From Acidobacteriota bacterium (GTDB lineage Bacteria > Acidobacteriota > Terriglobia > Acidiferrales > UBA7541), in NCBI GenBank assembly GCA_013289955.1, contig JABCYZ010000002.1, forward strand, positions 62,001-126,000: DNA of 64,000 nucleotides, written 5' to 3'. Below the pieces are notes generated by a model. That model saw nothing but the letters and a program-made list of their open reading frames with translations, ran no database searches and had not been told where the DNA came from. A program made the position numbers and the translations under genes. This document shows, piece after piece, positions 1 through 8,563 of the stretch. Each line of letters opens with the position of its first letter. Position 1 is the stretch's first letter.

Positions 1-1
1 G

Positions 2-748
2 CCGATTCCCATTATAGCCGCGGCGACCCCGAGCGACTGCTTCTGGGCTGCGCTCGAAGCCAGCCGCATTGCCATCAAATACATGATTCCCGTCATCATT
101 CTCTCGGACGGCTATCTGGCAAACGGCGCGGAGCCGTGGAAGATTCCGAACGTGGATGAAATTCCGGCCTTTCCCGTAACCTTTGCCACGGAAGCCAACG
201 GTCCGAACGGTTATTTGCCTTACAAGCGCAACCCGCAGACGCTCGCGCGCCCGTGGGCCGTTCCTGGCACGCCAGGGCTCGAACACCGCGTCGGGGGCCT
301 AGAAAAACAAGACGTTACAGGCAACATCAATTACGAGCCGCTCAATCATGAAAACATGGTGCGTATCCGCGCGGCAAAGGTTGCGGGCATCGTACAGGAG
401 ATTCCGGATGCGGTTCCCGCCGGCGATGCCGAAGGCGACCTGCTGATTGTCGCTTGGGGCTCGACCCACGGCGCTATCACTGCGGCGCTGAAAGCGCAGC
501 GCGAGCAGGGCCGCAAGATTGGGCACGTGCATCTGCGCTATCTCAATCCGCTGCCGGCGAACCTCGGCGAGGTGCTCCAACGCTACAAAACGATTCTTGT
601 GCCTGAGCTGAACATGGGCCAGCTTCTCTGGGTGCTGCGCGCCAAGTATCTGGTCGACGCCATTGGCCTCAACAAAATACAGGGTCGGCCGTTCAAACAG
701 GCCGAAGTCGAGCAAAAGATTGAAGAGATTCTCGGGGAGAATTCCTGA
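2..748 (+). CDS. korA: 2-oxoacid:ferredoxin oxidoreductase alpha subunit, C-terminal part (cut by window edge)
   Basis: This is the C-terminal part of the alpha subunit of a 2-oxoacid (probably 2-oxoglutarate) oxidoreductase, which with KorB oxidatively decarboxylates a 2-oxoacid to the acyl-CoA while reducing ferredoxin. The reading frame is open from base 2 and enters with the family-typical ATPSDCFWAALEASR segment, so the real start lies upstream of the window. The segment SDGYLANGAEPW and the C-terminal region around LRYLNPLP and PELNMGQL are typical of the KorA class. Its TGA stop overlaps the korB ATG (TGATG), indicating translational coupling. Assignment to 2-oxoglutarate rather than another 2-oxoacid is by overall resemblance and is less certain than the family. 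Confidence 0.93.
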   Translation, partial: PIPIIAAATPSDCFWAALEASRIAIKYMIPVIILSDGYLANGAEPWKIPNVDEIPAFPVTFATEANGPNGYLPYKRNPQTLARPWAVPGTPGLEHRVGGLEKQDVTGNINYEPLNHENMVRIRAAKVAGIVQEIPDAVPAGDAEGDLLIVAWGSTHGAITAALKAQREQGRKIGHVHLRYLNPLPANLGEVLQRYKTILVPELNMGQLLWVLRAKYLVDAIGLNKIQGRPFKQAEVEQKIEEILGENS

Positions 749-1785
749 TGAGCACCGCCACACTGCCACCGATCACGCCTCTCACCAAGAAAGACTTCCA
801 GACGGACCAGGAAGTTCGCTGGTGCCCGGGCTGCGGTGACTACGCAATTCTCTCCGCGGTTCAGTCCGTTTTCCCCGAGCTGGGCATCAAGCGCGAAAAT
901 TTTGTGGTGGTCTCCGGCATCGGCTGCTCGAGCCGTTTTCCGTATTATATGAACACGTTCGGCTTTCACACCATTCACGGCCGCGCACCTGCGGTCGCCA
1001 CCGGCATCAAGGCAATTCGCCCGGACCTCGAAGTTTGGGTTGCGACTGGCGATGGCGATGCGCTTTCCATCGGCGGCAATCACACGATTCACATGCTGCG
1101 GCGCAACGTAGGCCTGAAAGTCTTGCTGTTCAACAACCGCATCTACGGACTGACAAAAGGCCAGTATTCGCCGACTTCAGAGATTGGCAAGAAAGCAAAA
1201 TCCACGCCGTTTGGCTCCCTCGATCGTCCGTTCAATCCTATTTCGCTTGCGATTGGCGCAGAGGCCACTTTCGTTGCGCGCTCCGTCGACGTTTTCCAGC
1301 AGCACCTGAAAGAAACCTTGAAACACGCCGCCGGGCACAAAGGCTCCGCGTTCGTAGAGATTTTGCAGAACTGCAACATCTTTAATGATGGCGCATGGTT
1401 CAACCTCACCGAGCGCGATGCGCGCAGTGAGAACATCATCCAGCTGGAACACGGCAAGCCTCTTGTTTTTGGCAAGAACCGCGACAAGGGCATCCGACGC
1501 AAGCCGGATGGCGACATTGAGGTCGTCCAACTTGGCAATGGCGTCACCGAATCAGACTTGGTCATTCACGACGCACATCATCCCCGGCCCTTTTATGCGT
1601 TTATGCTTTCTCACATGGAGCAACGCCCGGGCTTTCCCACGCCGATCGGCGTGCTCCGCGACTGGGACGATCTTCCGCGCTACGAAGATGTGATAAACCA
1701 GCAAATCAAGGACGTTATCGCGAAGCGCGGACCTGGCGATCTCACGAAGCTTCTTCGCGCCGGGGACACCTGGGAAGTGAAGTAG
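748..1785 (+). CDS. korB: 2-oxoacid:ferredoxin oxidoreductase beta subunit
   Basis: 345 residues, the usual length for the thiamine diphosphate-binding beta subunit. The N-terminal WCPGCGDY segment (about residues 26-33) is a family hallmark. The TPP/Mg motif reads GDGDALSIGGNH and runs about 30 residues on to LLFNNRIYGLTKGQYSPTS, the classic GDG...NN layout. The start codon overlaps the korA stop by one base. With KorA it forms a cytoplasmic complex supplying reduced ferredoxin from 2-oxoglutarate, a common alternative to 2-oxoglutarate dehydrogenase. The stop lies 13 bases before the end of the convergent endonuclease III-like gene. Confidence 0.95.
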   Translation: MSTATLPPITPLTKKDFQTDQEVRWCPGCGDYAILSAVQSVFPELGIKRENFVVVSGIGCSSRFPYYMNTFGFHTIHGRAPAVATGIKAIRPDLEVWVATGDGDALSIGGNHTIHMLRRNVGLKVLLFNNRIYGLTKGQYSPTSEIGKKAKSTPFGSLDRPFNPISLAIGAEATFVARSVDVFQQHLKETLKHAAGHKGSAFVEILQNCNIFNDGAWFNLTERDARSENIIQLEHGKPLVFGKNRDKGIRRKPDGDIEVVQLGNGVTESDLVIHDAHHPRPFYAFMLSHMEQRPGFPTPIGVLRDWDDLPRYEDVINQQIKDVIAKRGPGDLTKLLRAGDTWEVK

Positions 1786-1797
1786 CCCCAGCCAGCA

Positions 1798-2529
1798 CTA
1801 CAGGTTCCCCGGGCGCTTTTCGAGAAAAAACTCGCACATGGCGCTGACCGGGCAGATTTCGCATTTGGGGTTCGTTCGTTTGCAAATCTCCTGCCCGTGG
1901 CGTTTCAGCAGCAGATAGGCCCTCTGCCTCGCGGCCAGATTCTCTGGCAATTCCGCCTCCATAGCTTCCCGGGCCGCGCGGTAACCCGCTCCATAATTCT
2001 TGTTTTCTTCGCCGAACAGGATGCGCTCGGGCACAGCCGGACAAGCCGAAGGGACCGCAGCTACCGGCGCCAACCCTGCGAACAAAAGGATCTTGTCCGC
2101 GCCAGGCTCCCCGATGACCGGAAATTCCTTCAGCGCTTTCCGGGCGAGGCGAATCCCCTGGCCCGCTCCCTTCTTTTCTTCCTGCATCAATTTCTCAAGC
2201 GACCACGTCAAATCGCCGCCGAACTCTTCCTTCACCATTTTCGCAATAGTCTTCAGCCGTTCCGCGCGCAGCTCTGGCACGATTCCCCCGAGTCGCATCA
2301 GCTTTGCCAGTCTCGTTTTTGGCGCCTCAAGAACCTTTTTGGGCTTTGTTCCGACGTCACGCCGGAGCGCTTCGTACCCCTTGGAGCACGAGGCATCCGT
2401 CGCAGGATAGCCGCAGTTCACAAACAAGATCATCTCGTAGGGGTCCTTCGGACCGGCGGCTGTCTGCAGGCCATAATGTTTCTCCAGCGCATCGAGGACC
2501 CTTCCCAGACCGCGCTTGGATTTCTGCAT
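1798..2529 (-). CDS. Endonuclease III-like HhH-GPD protein with Fe-S cluster, catalytic residues apparently lost
   Basis: About 243 residues from the ATG at 2529, chosen because GGAGG lies 5 bases upstream; in-frame starts further up (ATG 2550, TTG 2598) have poorer ribosome sites. The fold signature is the Nth/MutY superfamily: DPYEMILFVNCGYPATD matches the family's N-terminal helices, and the C-terminus carries C-x6-C-x2-C-x5-C, the [4Fe-4S] loop. The helix-hairpin-helix position reads FPVIGEPGADKI, where Nth has LPGVGRKTA, so the catalytic Lys is not in place. The position of the catalytic Asp (VDTH in Nth) reads VPSA. It may bind DNA without glycosylase activity, or use other residues. 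Convergent with korB; divergent from dps. Confidence 0.75.
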   Translation of the reverse strand: MQKSKRGLGRVLDALEKHYGLQTAAGPKDPYEMILFVNCGYPATDASCSKGYEALRRDVGTKPKKVLEAPKTRLAKLMRLGGIVPELRAERLKTIAKMVKEEFGGDLTWSLEKLMQEEKKGAGQGIRLARKALKEFPVIGEPGADKILLFAGLAPVAAVPSACPAVPERILFGEENKNYGAGYRAAREAMEAELPENLAARQRAYLLLKRHGQEICKRTNPKCEICPVSAMCEFFLEKRPGNL

Positions 2530-2622
2530 CCAGACCTCCGCCGCACGCATCCTATTTAGAGCCCAATCAGCGTATGATCGGGTCACGGCATCCCCCAAGA
2601 TTCCTTGCTAGGAGAGCGATCC

Positions 2623-3258
2623 ATGAGTCCCAAAAATAACAAGCGAGAAACTTCCTACAGCCAACTGGAAGCAGGCACGAAAGAAGCCCGTCCGATTCAA
2701 CACCAGCATGCCCCCGAAATCCAGCCTTACGGCAAGATCGCCAAGCTGCCGATCGCCCTCGATGAGCGGGTCTGCGCAGCCAGCGCCGAGAACCTCAACC
2801 AGCTTCTCGCGGATACGATGACTCTGCGCGACATGTACAAAAAGCATCATTGGCAGGTAGCTGGCCACACCTTCTACCAGCTGCATCTGCTTTTTGACAA
2901 GCATCATGGCGAGCAGGACGAACTTGTGGATGACATCGCCGAACGTATTCAGGTTCTTGGCGGCATCAGCCTGGCAATGGCGGCGGATGTTGCCGAGACC
3001 ACTCTGATTCCGCGGCTCCCGCGTGGCCGGGAAGAAGCGCCAGTACAAATCTCGCGCCTGCTCGAAGCGCATGAATTGATATTGAAGGAAGCCCGCACCA
3101 TGGCCAAACAAGCCAGCGAGGCGGGTGACGACGGAACAAACGATTTGATCGTCTCAGACGTGATCCGGACAAATGAACTTCAAGTATGGTTCCTGGCCGA
3201 ACATCTCGTGGATGTGCCTTTGGTGCGGGCCGATAAAGCCAAGGCAGCCTCCGCCTGA
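2623..3258 (+). CDS. dps: Dps family DNA-binding ferritin-like protein
   Basis: 211 residues. The ATG at 2623 is chosen because AGGAGAG sits 6 bases upstream; an earlier in-frame TTG at 2605 has no such site. Dps proteins form 12-mers that oxidise and store iron and protect DNA during stress. The ferroxidase motifs are visible: HHWQV, then about 11 residues on a His, FDKHH and DDIAERI, matching the His/Asp/Glu set shared between Dps subunits. About 55 N-terminal residues rich in Lys, Arg, Glu and His precede the four-helix core, a length typical of Dps forms with a DNA-binding tail. It is divergent from the endonuclease III-like gene with only about 90 bases between them. Confidence 0.92.
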   Translation: MSPKNNKRETSYSQLEAGTKEARPIQHQHAPEIQPYGKIAKLPIALDERVCAASAENLNQLLADTMTLRDMYKKHHWQVAGHTFYQLHLLFDKHHGEQDELVDDIAERIQVLGGISLAMAADVAETTLIPRLPRGREEAPVQISRLLEAHELILKEARTMAKQASEAGDDGTNDLIVSDVIRTNELQVWFLAEHLVDVPLVRADKAKAASA

Positions 3259-3327
3259 AACCAGCCACTCTGGCGCGGCTGGGAGTAAGGAGTGCTGCAA
3301 CCGGCCAGGCCACGCGCTTTCTAGTCA

Positions 3328-3372
3328 CAAAAAGAAAAGGGCCGGCGCCGCAGCTTCCGGCCCACCGGCCCT
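3328..3372 (-). terminator. Rho-independent terminator for the minus-strand secreted-protein gene
   Basis: An 8-bp GC-rich inverted repeat (3338-3345 with 3365-3372) is flanked on the low-coordinate side by a run read as TTTTCTTTTT on the minus strand. The order stem then U-tract fits termination of the gene ending at 3427. It lies in the convergent gap with dps and could also slow plus-strand transcripts, but there is no T-run on that side. Confidence 0.6.
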
Positions 3373-3426
3373 CTTCGCACTCTCCTGCTTTCACTCGCAA
3401 TTTCCGGCCCTGCGAGAAGCGGGGAG

Positions 3427-3966
3427 CTACGCTCCCGCGGCTTTCAGATCCTCCTTGGCCTGCTTCTCGGCGTTCTTCGTCTCGGCCTTCGCGTCAGCGT
3501 CCGGCTTCATAACGTGGATCGCTTTGCTCAAGCTGATCGACTTATCGCCGGCCGGGCCCTTGCACGAGGACATATCCGCACTGGTTTGCACGCCTGTCAG
3601 ATTCGATTTCAGACAGTTGAAATCCAGTCCAGCGTTCTTGCTGGCGTGCAGCGCAGCTACGCACTCCTCGAGCGCCTTGAAGTTTTCGCAAGCGCTTTTG
3701 GCGTCCGTATTAGCCTGCAGAACCCCTTGGGCCTGCAGGTTGGCCGTCAATTTCTTGTCCTGTTCGTCTTTGGCATCCAGCTGATCGCTGGCCGACTTGG
3801 GGTCCTTCTTCACCCACTTGATGGGATTCAGCGAATGGCCCCCGATCGAACTGCTGGAGGCTGCTGACCCCGCGCCCGCTCCCTGAGGTCCCTGGGCGGC
3901 GGCTCTGGACGCTCCGAACCAGACGCTCATCGTCGCCACGGCTACAATAAGGAATAGCTTTCTCAT
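3427..3966 (-). CDS. Small secreted protein of unknown function
   Basis: 179 residues with a clear signal peptide (Arg/Lys start, hydrophobic core, likely cleavage after SRAAA at about residue 24). The start has a strong GGAGG site 5 bases upstream. The mature part contains a KWVKKDPKSASDQL segment, four cysteines in the second half (two spaced C-x7-C around ENFKALEE, then two more), and an Ala/Lys/Glu-rich C-terminal tail likely to be helical. No family is recognised. The even cysteine number fits disulfides in the periplasm. A probable terminator follows at 3338-3372. Confidence 0.7.
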   Translation of the reverse strand: MRKLFLIVAVATMSVWFGASRAAAQGPQGAGAGSAASSSSIGGHSLNPIKWVKKDPKSASDQLDAKDEQDKKLTANLQAQGVLQANTDAKSACENFKALEECVAALHASKNAGLDFNCLKSNLTGVQTSADMSSCKGPAGDKSISLSKAIHVMKPDADAKAETKNAEKQAKEDLKAAGA

Positions 3967-4289
3967 TTACCCCTCCGATCGCTCTCTGAGGCCGACTGGC
4001 GAGACCCTGACGGGTCCCCCGGGATCAGTAGGCCACGCGGTCGGGCGGGTAGCGAGGGCTTCGAGGGCGGGTACTCCCCCTATCGGTCACGTTGTCCTTT
4101 CGGACAGGGCCATCGAGCGGAGCGCCGGTTTCGCCTGGCAGCTTCTCTAACGAGTTTCCGCGCAAATTGCGTTGTTGTGAAGAATGCTTGAACACTGCCA
4201 ACCGCTCGCTGACGCTCTTGTCGCGATGGCGCGCCGCGCTCTCGCCCGGAATCGTCGACTCTCCTCGGGTGCTTGAGAATTTGGTCCTC
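3967..4289. other. Non-coding stretch upstream of the secreted-protein gene
   Basis: 323 bases without a gene I can support. A frame on the minus strand is open from 4333 to 4025, but its product is Arg/Pro/Ser-rich, of no family, and overlaps the end of the zinc-ribbon gene. The first tens of bases above 3966 presumably hold the promoter of the secreted-protein gene. A small hairpin (TGTCC/GGACA) lies near 4095-4110. Confidence 0.4.
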
Positions 4290-4625
4290 TTAGGAACGCA
4301 TCCGCAGATAAGTCCCGTAAAGGCAAAGCCCAAGGCCGCCCAAAAAGACGGCCGGAGACAGATAAGTGGTCACAAATGGATTAAGCGGATAGGGGAGGGA
4401 AATTGCGCTATAACCACCCGCGAAATAATGGATCACTGCACCGAGAAGCATGTAAATCAGCCCGCGGCGCACTTCCCGGCGGCCGTCCTTGCCGCTGCGA
4501 ACCGACAAGTGGACCTCGCGAACCTCTTCGCGGCAAAACGGACAACGATTCATCCGCGATGGCACGGGCTTCCCGCAATAAGCACACGGACGCGAAGTCC
4601 CGGCCTGTCCCTGGGAAGGATTCAT
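4290..4625 (-). CDS. Zinc-ribbon membrane protein, two TM segments
   Basis: 111 residues from the ATG at 4625, preceded by GGAGAG about 5-6 bases upstream; a frame open to 4715 has no better start. The N-terminal third holds two CxxC-type knuckles (PCAYCGKP and RCPFCREE), a rubredoxin-like zinc ribbon. Two hydrophobic segments follow (around GLIYMLLGAVIHYF and LSPAVFLGGLGLCLYG), with a short basic end. Function unknown; such proteins are common in soil bacteria. It is monocistronic and divergent from the GAF-SpoIIE gene. Confidence 0.7.
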   Translation of the reverse strand: MNPSQGQAGTSRPCAYCGKPVPSRMNRCPFCREEVREVHLSVRSGKDGRREVRRGLIYMLLGAVIHYFAGGYSAISLPYPLNPFVTTYLSPAVFLGGLGLCLYGTYLRMRS

Positions 4626-4800
4626 ACATTCTCTCCGATCCTCCGTCACCAATAGCGTAAGTTTGGGCTCAAGCTCCGTCAAGCGAATCCGCAACCGAGA
4701 GTTACGCCGGGGCATCGCCCGAAGAAGAAACGCCGGGAGCTTCTGAAACCAATTCGTTTATGCTACATCTAATGAACCGACTACCGCGGCTCATTCAGAA

Positions 4801-6168
4801 ATGGAAGACACCTCTCAACTCGGAGCATACGGCATTCTTGGCGACGTGGACCCCGTCCCACCGAGCCTGCTCACCGCTTACCCCGAGCAGGCCAAGACAC
4901 TGTCGCTGCTCTATGAGGTCAGCCGCGAGCTGACCTCCATCCTCGATCGCGAACAGCTGCTCTTCCGTGTCGCCCAGCGCGTCAAGCGTCTGGTCGACTA
5001 CCATGCTTTTAGCGTCATGCTCTGGAACGAGGCATCACAACATCTTGAGAGCGTATTCACTTTTCGCTATGAAGATCCGCGTCCCGTGCGCCTCCGCATG
5101 GCGCTCAACGAAGGCATTACTGGCACAGCCGCCGCCGAACGGCGCAGCGTGCGCGTCAATGACGTCACGATCGACCCCCGCCACGTCACTTGCGAGGTGG
5201 GCTTGGACACCGGTTCCGAGCTCGTGATTCCCCTTCTTCTCCAGGACCGGCTGATAGGTGTGCTCGATCTGGAAAGCACGGAGAAGAACGCCTTCACCGA
5301 GCAGCACGAGCGTATGCTCGGAACGCTCGGATCCTACATTGCTGTCGCGCTCGAAAACGCTCGACTCTACGAAGAAGCACGCGAAAATCAGGTCCGTCTC
5401 CAGGACGACCTCAACACCGCCCGCGAGATTCAGCGCCAACTGCTTCCCCATGGAGCGCGCGGTATTCCGGGTCTCGATCTCGCCGCTGCGTATGTACCGG
5501 CGCGGGAGCTGGGCGGCGACTTCTACGATTTTCTCCCCTACGGGCAAGGCAAGCTGGCTATGGCTCTGGGGGATGTCTCCGGCAAAGGAACTGCGGCAGC
5601 GCTCTACGGATCGCTGGCTATTGGGACGCTGCGGGAGCTTGTGGTTAGCAGCTCGTCGAATCCCGCGAGCATGCTGCAGATGCTCAATCGCCGCATGTAC
5701 GGCGCGCGGCTCGATTCGCGTTTCATCGCCATGCTCTTTGCGGTGTACGATGCGGCGGCGCATCGCCTGACGCTTTCTAACGCCGGCGGCCCTTATCCTC
5801 TCCTGGTGCGTGACGGCGGCACACAGGAAATCCGAGTCGAGGGCGTACCGCTGGGCCTCTTCCCCGACACCGAATACGACGAGACGACGATTGATCTTCA
5901 GCCCGGCGATATCGTTCTCTTTGCCTCCGACGGCATTCTGGAATCGGAAAACGCCCGAGAGGAAGAGTTCGGCTCCGCCCGGCTGCACGCCCTGCTGGCC
6001 ACTGCCGCGACCGAGGTTTCCGCAAATGAGCTCTCGGAAAGAATAATCGCGGCCACGGACGATTACAGCGGCCCAGCCTCGAACCCGCACGACGACCGCA
6101 CTCTCCTGGTGCTTCGCGTTACCAGCGAAGCGGCCGCCGATTACTCGAAACTTCCCGTCATCTATTGA
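4801..6168 (+). CDS. GAF domain + SpoIIE/PP2C-type serine phosphatase (RsbU-like)
   Basis: 455 residues. A GAF sensor domain occupies about residues 35-195 (starting SLLYEVSRELTSILD, ending VALENARLYEEA); a short coiled linker (NTAREIQRQLLP) leads to a SpoIIE-type PP2C phosphatase at about 215-445. The metal-binding motifs are present: GGDFYDF, GDVSGKGTAAAL, and FASDGILE before EEEFG. Such proteins dephosphorylate anti-anti-sigma factors in partner-switching pathways, with the GAF domain sensing a small ligand. No RsbW- or RsbV-like partner is encoded in the window, so the target is unknown. It converges tightly with the M23 peptidase gene. Confidence 0.9.
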   Translation: MEDTSQLGAYGILGDVDPVPPSLLTAYPEQAKTLSLLYEVSRELTSILDREQLLFRVAQRVKRLVDYHAFSVMLWNEASQHLESVFTFRYEDPRPVRLRMALNEGITGTAAAERRSVRVNDVTIDPRHVTCEVGLDTGSELVIPLLLQDRLIGVLDLESTEKNAFTEQHERMLGTLGSYIAVALENARLYEEARENQVRLQDDLNTAREIQRQLLPHGARGIPGLDLAAAYVPARELGGDFYDFLPYGQGKLAMALGDVSGKGTAAALYGSLAIGTLRELVVSSSSNPASMLQMLNRRMYGARLDSRFIAMLFAVYDAAAHRLTLSNAGGPYPLLVRDGGTQEIRVEGVPLGLFPDTEYDETTIDLQPGDIVLFASDGILESENAREEEFGSARLHALLATAATEVSANELSERIIAATDDYSGPASNPHDDRTLLVLRVTSEAAADYSKLPVIY

Positions 6169-6202
6169 AGCAAGCGTCCGGAAACACCTAAAGCAGAGCT
6201 TT

Positions 6203-7471
6203 CTAATGCCCGGCGACGGCAGGGATGCCTGCCTCTAAAAGCTCAGGCTTCTTCAGCAGCGGAAGCCACCTCTCGCGAACAGCCGCAAATTCCGGCAGAT
6301 GTTTTTTTGAGACCGGATCCGAAGGCGGCAAGCCGAGCTTCTCGAAGTTCTTGTATTGCCCCTTTTCTAGAATCCGAAAATCGAGATGCGGGCCGGTGGA
6401 GAGGCCGGTGCTCCCGACGAGCCCGATCGTCTTGCCAATTTCCACACGCTCGCCGGCGCGCACGTAGATCCGCGACAAGTGCAGATACATGGTTTCATAC
6501 CCGTTCGAATGGGCGATGTGCACCATGTTCCCTTCCCCGCCTTTTAATCCCGCGAATAGAACTCGGCCGCTTCCAATCGCCTGCACCGGCGTTCCTACCG
6601 GCGCGCCATAATCCGTTCCCATGTGCGGCCGGACGGTTTTCAGAATGGGATGAAAACGCGCATTGCTGAAGTGCGAAGTGACGGGGGCGCCGAATTTGAG
6701 CGGCGAGCGCAGAAATGCCTTTTGCAGCGATTTGCCGTCCGCGTCGTAGTAACCGGGACGGTCGAACTCATCGTGGAAGAGCAGCGCTTGATACTTCTTG
6801 CCTCCATTGTCGTACTCGGCGGCGAAAATCCTTCCATAACTGGCGGTCTGGCCGTTGGCGTACTTCTTTTTCTCGAGCAAGACGTGGAAGGTGTCCCCCT
6901 TGCGCGGATCGGTGTAGAAATCCAGGTCGTAGCCGAAAATCTGCGCGAGACGCATGGCAATTTCCGGGGATTCGCCGGCTTGCGACACAGCATTGAAGAG
7001 CGAATCGTCCAGCTGTCCGGAAACGACCGTAACCTCCACTTTCGAAGGAATCTCTTTTACTTCCGCGATAAAACCGCTCTCTGCCGGAATGATCTTGAGC
7101 ATGCGACCGGGATCGATCTTGTAATCAATCTCCCGCAGGTCTCCGTCAACGGACCGTCCCACCGTGATGGTATTCCCGGCGCGGACCTGCCGCAGGTTAA
7201 ACGCGCGTTGCGCCGCCGATGAGGCGTTGGCCGCATCCTGATGACTCAGCCCAAACTTCTCGAGCGCCGAAGTAAAGTTGTCGCGAACGAGAACTCGCTT
7301 CTCCGTCGGCAGGACGAGTTGCGCACGTATCTGCGCTGCGTCTTCCTGGCCAAGTTTCACCTGGCGCGCAAACTCAGCGGAAGCGGCCAGGCGCATGCGA
7401 AAAACATAGGTAAGCATGCCGGCGCCAAAGCACAGGACGATTACCAGCACAATCGCAAATCGTCGATTCAC
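6203..7471 (-). CDS. M23-family murein endopeptidase, membrane-anchored (MepM-like)
   Basis: 422 residues with a GTG start at 7471 and GGGGGAAAG just upstream. A single N-terminal TM/signal-anchor (about residues 5-25) precedes a MepM/OapA-type region and a C-terminal LytM domain (about 265-370). The first metal motif reads HMGTDYG (His and Asp ligands) and the middle His motif reads YLHLS. The last motif reads GPHLDF, so the second His of the usual HxH zinc site is Asp, a variant I believe occurs in other M23 proteins. It probably cleaves peptidoglycan cross-links in the periplasm. Convergent with the GAF-SpoIIE gene. Confidence 0.9.
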   Translation of the reverse strand: MNRRFAIVLVIVLCFGAGMLTYVFRMRLAASAEFARQVKLGQEDAAQIRAQLVLPTEKRVLVRDNFTSALEKFGLSHQDAANASSAAQRAFNLRQVRAGNTITVGRSVDGDLREIDYKIDPGRMLKIIPAESGFIAEVKEIPSKVEVTVVSGQLDDSLFNAVSQAGESPEIAMRLAQIFGYDLDFYTDPRKGDTFHVLLEKKKYANGQTASYGRIFAAEYDNGGKKYQALLFHDEFDRPGYYDADGKSLQKAFLRSPLKFGAPVTSHFSNARFHPILKTVRPHMGTDYGAPVGTPVQAIGSGRVLFAGLKGGEGNMVHIAHSNGYETMYLHLSRIYVRAGERVEIGKTIGLVGSTGLSTGPHLDFRILEKGQYKNFEKLGLPPSDPVSKKHLPEFAAVRERWLPLLKKPELLEAGIPAVAGH

Positions 7472-7693
7472 TCTTTCCCCCTGCCAATCGCTGGACTTTT
7501 CCTCGCCATGCGCTAAGAAGCGCCAGACCGGACGCCATCTTCACGAAACGCATCGCGGATAACCACGAACACTTTTCTATCAAACCACGATTGCAGTCAA
7601 ACGCGAATCGTATCCCATGCGCCCAATCGCGTAACCTTCCGGGTCCCCCAACCTTTTGATGAAATTCAGCTCGTTCTCAAGTAGGATGCAGCG

Positions 7694-8542
7694 ATGACTC
7701 CAAGAGCTTTCTCCCGCCGCTGCTTTCTCACTTTCACGGCGGTGCTGCCGTTCGCTCTGCGGGCCCAGGGAGCCGCCCGGATTCCCGTTGGCCTCGAACT
7801 CTATTCCGTGCGCAATGCGCTCAAGGTCGACCCGATGGGTACGGTGCGCGCCGTCGCCGGACTGGGCTATCAATGTGTCGAGTTTTACGCGCCCTATTTT
7901 GACTGGACGGAAAGCCAGACCAAGGATATGCGTAAACTCATGGATGACCTGGGCATCCATTGCTACTCCACCCACAACGACAGCTCCTACCTTGGCCCCG
8001 ATAAGATTTCTCGCGCGCGCGACCTGAACCTGATTTTAGGCTGCAAGTATCTGGTGATAGCCAGCTCGCACGAAAAAGCCGGCGCCGACGGCTGGAAAGC
8101 TGTCGCGGACTCGCTAAATCTTGCCGCCGAGCAATTGGAGCCGTCAGGTTTGAAGGCCGGCTATCACAATCACCAAACTGAATTCACTCCGATCGACGGT
8201 GTTCGCCCCATCGAAATCCTCGCGAAGAATACCAAGCCCTCTGTCATGCTACAGCTCGACGTCGGCACCTGCATCGAAGCCGGCTCCGATCCTGTCGCCT
8301 GGATTCGCTCAAATCCCGGCCGGATCCGCTCGCTTCATCTCAAGGAATGGTCACCGGAAGCCGGGAAGGGTTACACGGTTTTGTTTGGCGAGGGAGTCGC
8401 GAACTGGAAGGCTATTTTCGAAGCCGCAGAGAGTGTCGGCGGCGTCGAATATTACCTCATCGAACAGGAAGGCAGTCGCTTTTCGGAACTGGAAACGGCG
8501 AAAAAATGCCTCGACGCATTCCGTTCCACGTATCGCGCCTAG
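7694..8542 (+). CDS. Sugar phosphate isomerase/epimerase-like TIM barrel with Tat signal
   Basis: 282 residues. The N-terminus has SRRCFLTF followed by a hydrophobic stretch and ALRAQ, a twin-arginine export signal, so the protein probably acts outside the cytoplasm. The rest is the xylose isomerase-like TIM barrel (AP endonuclease 2 family): GLELYSVRN at strand 1, YHNHQTEF mid-barrel, LQLDVGTCIEAG, SLHLKEW and a final Glu-containing EQEGS strand, matching the metal ligands of the family. The substrate is unknown. It is convergent with the penicillin-binding protein gene with 21 bases between stops. Confidence 0.85.
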   Translation: MTPRAFSRRCFLTFTAVLPFALRAQGAARIPVGLELYSVRNALKVDPMGTVRAVAGLGYQCVEFYAPYFDWTESQTKDMRKLMDDLGIHCYSTHNDSSYLGPDKISRARDLNLILGCKYLVIASSHEKAGADGWKAVADSLNLAAEQLEPSGLKAGYHNHQTEFTPIDGVRPIEILAKNTKPSVMLQLDVGTCIEAGSDPVAWIRSNPGRIRSLHLKEWSPEAGKGYTVLFGEGVANWKAIFEAAESVGGVEYYLIEQEGSRFSELETAKKCLDAFRSTYRA

Positions 8543-8563
8543 TCGAAGGTTGATTTCTTTCGT

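Noticed and set aside
4025..4333. 102-codon minus-strand frame between the secreted-protein and zinc-ribbon genes
   Set aside because: No ribosome site, no family, disordered composition, and overlap with the end of the better-supported zinc-ribbon gene.
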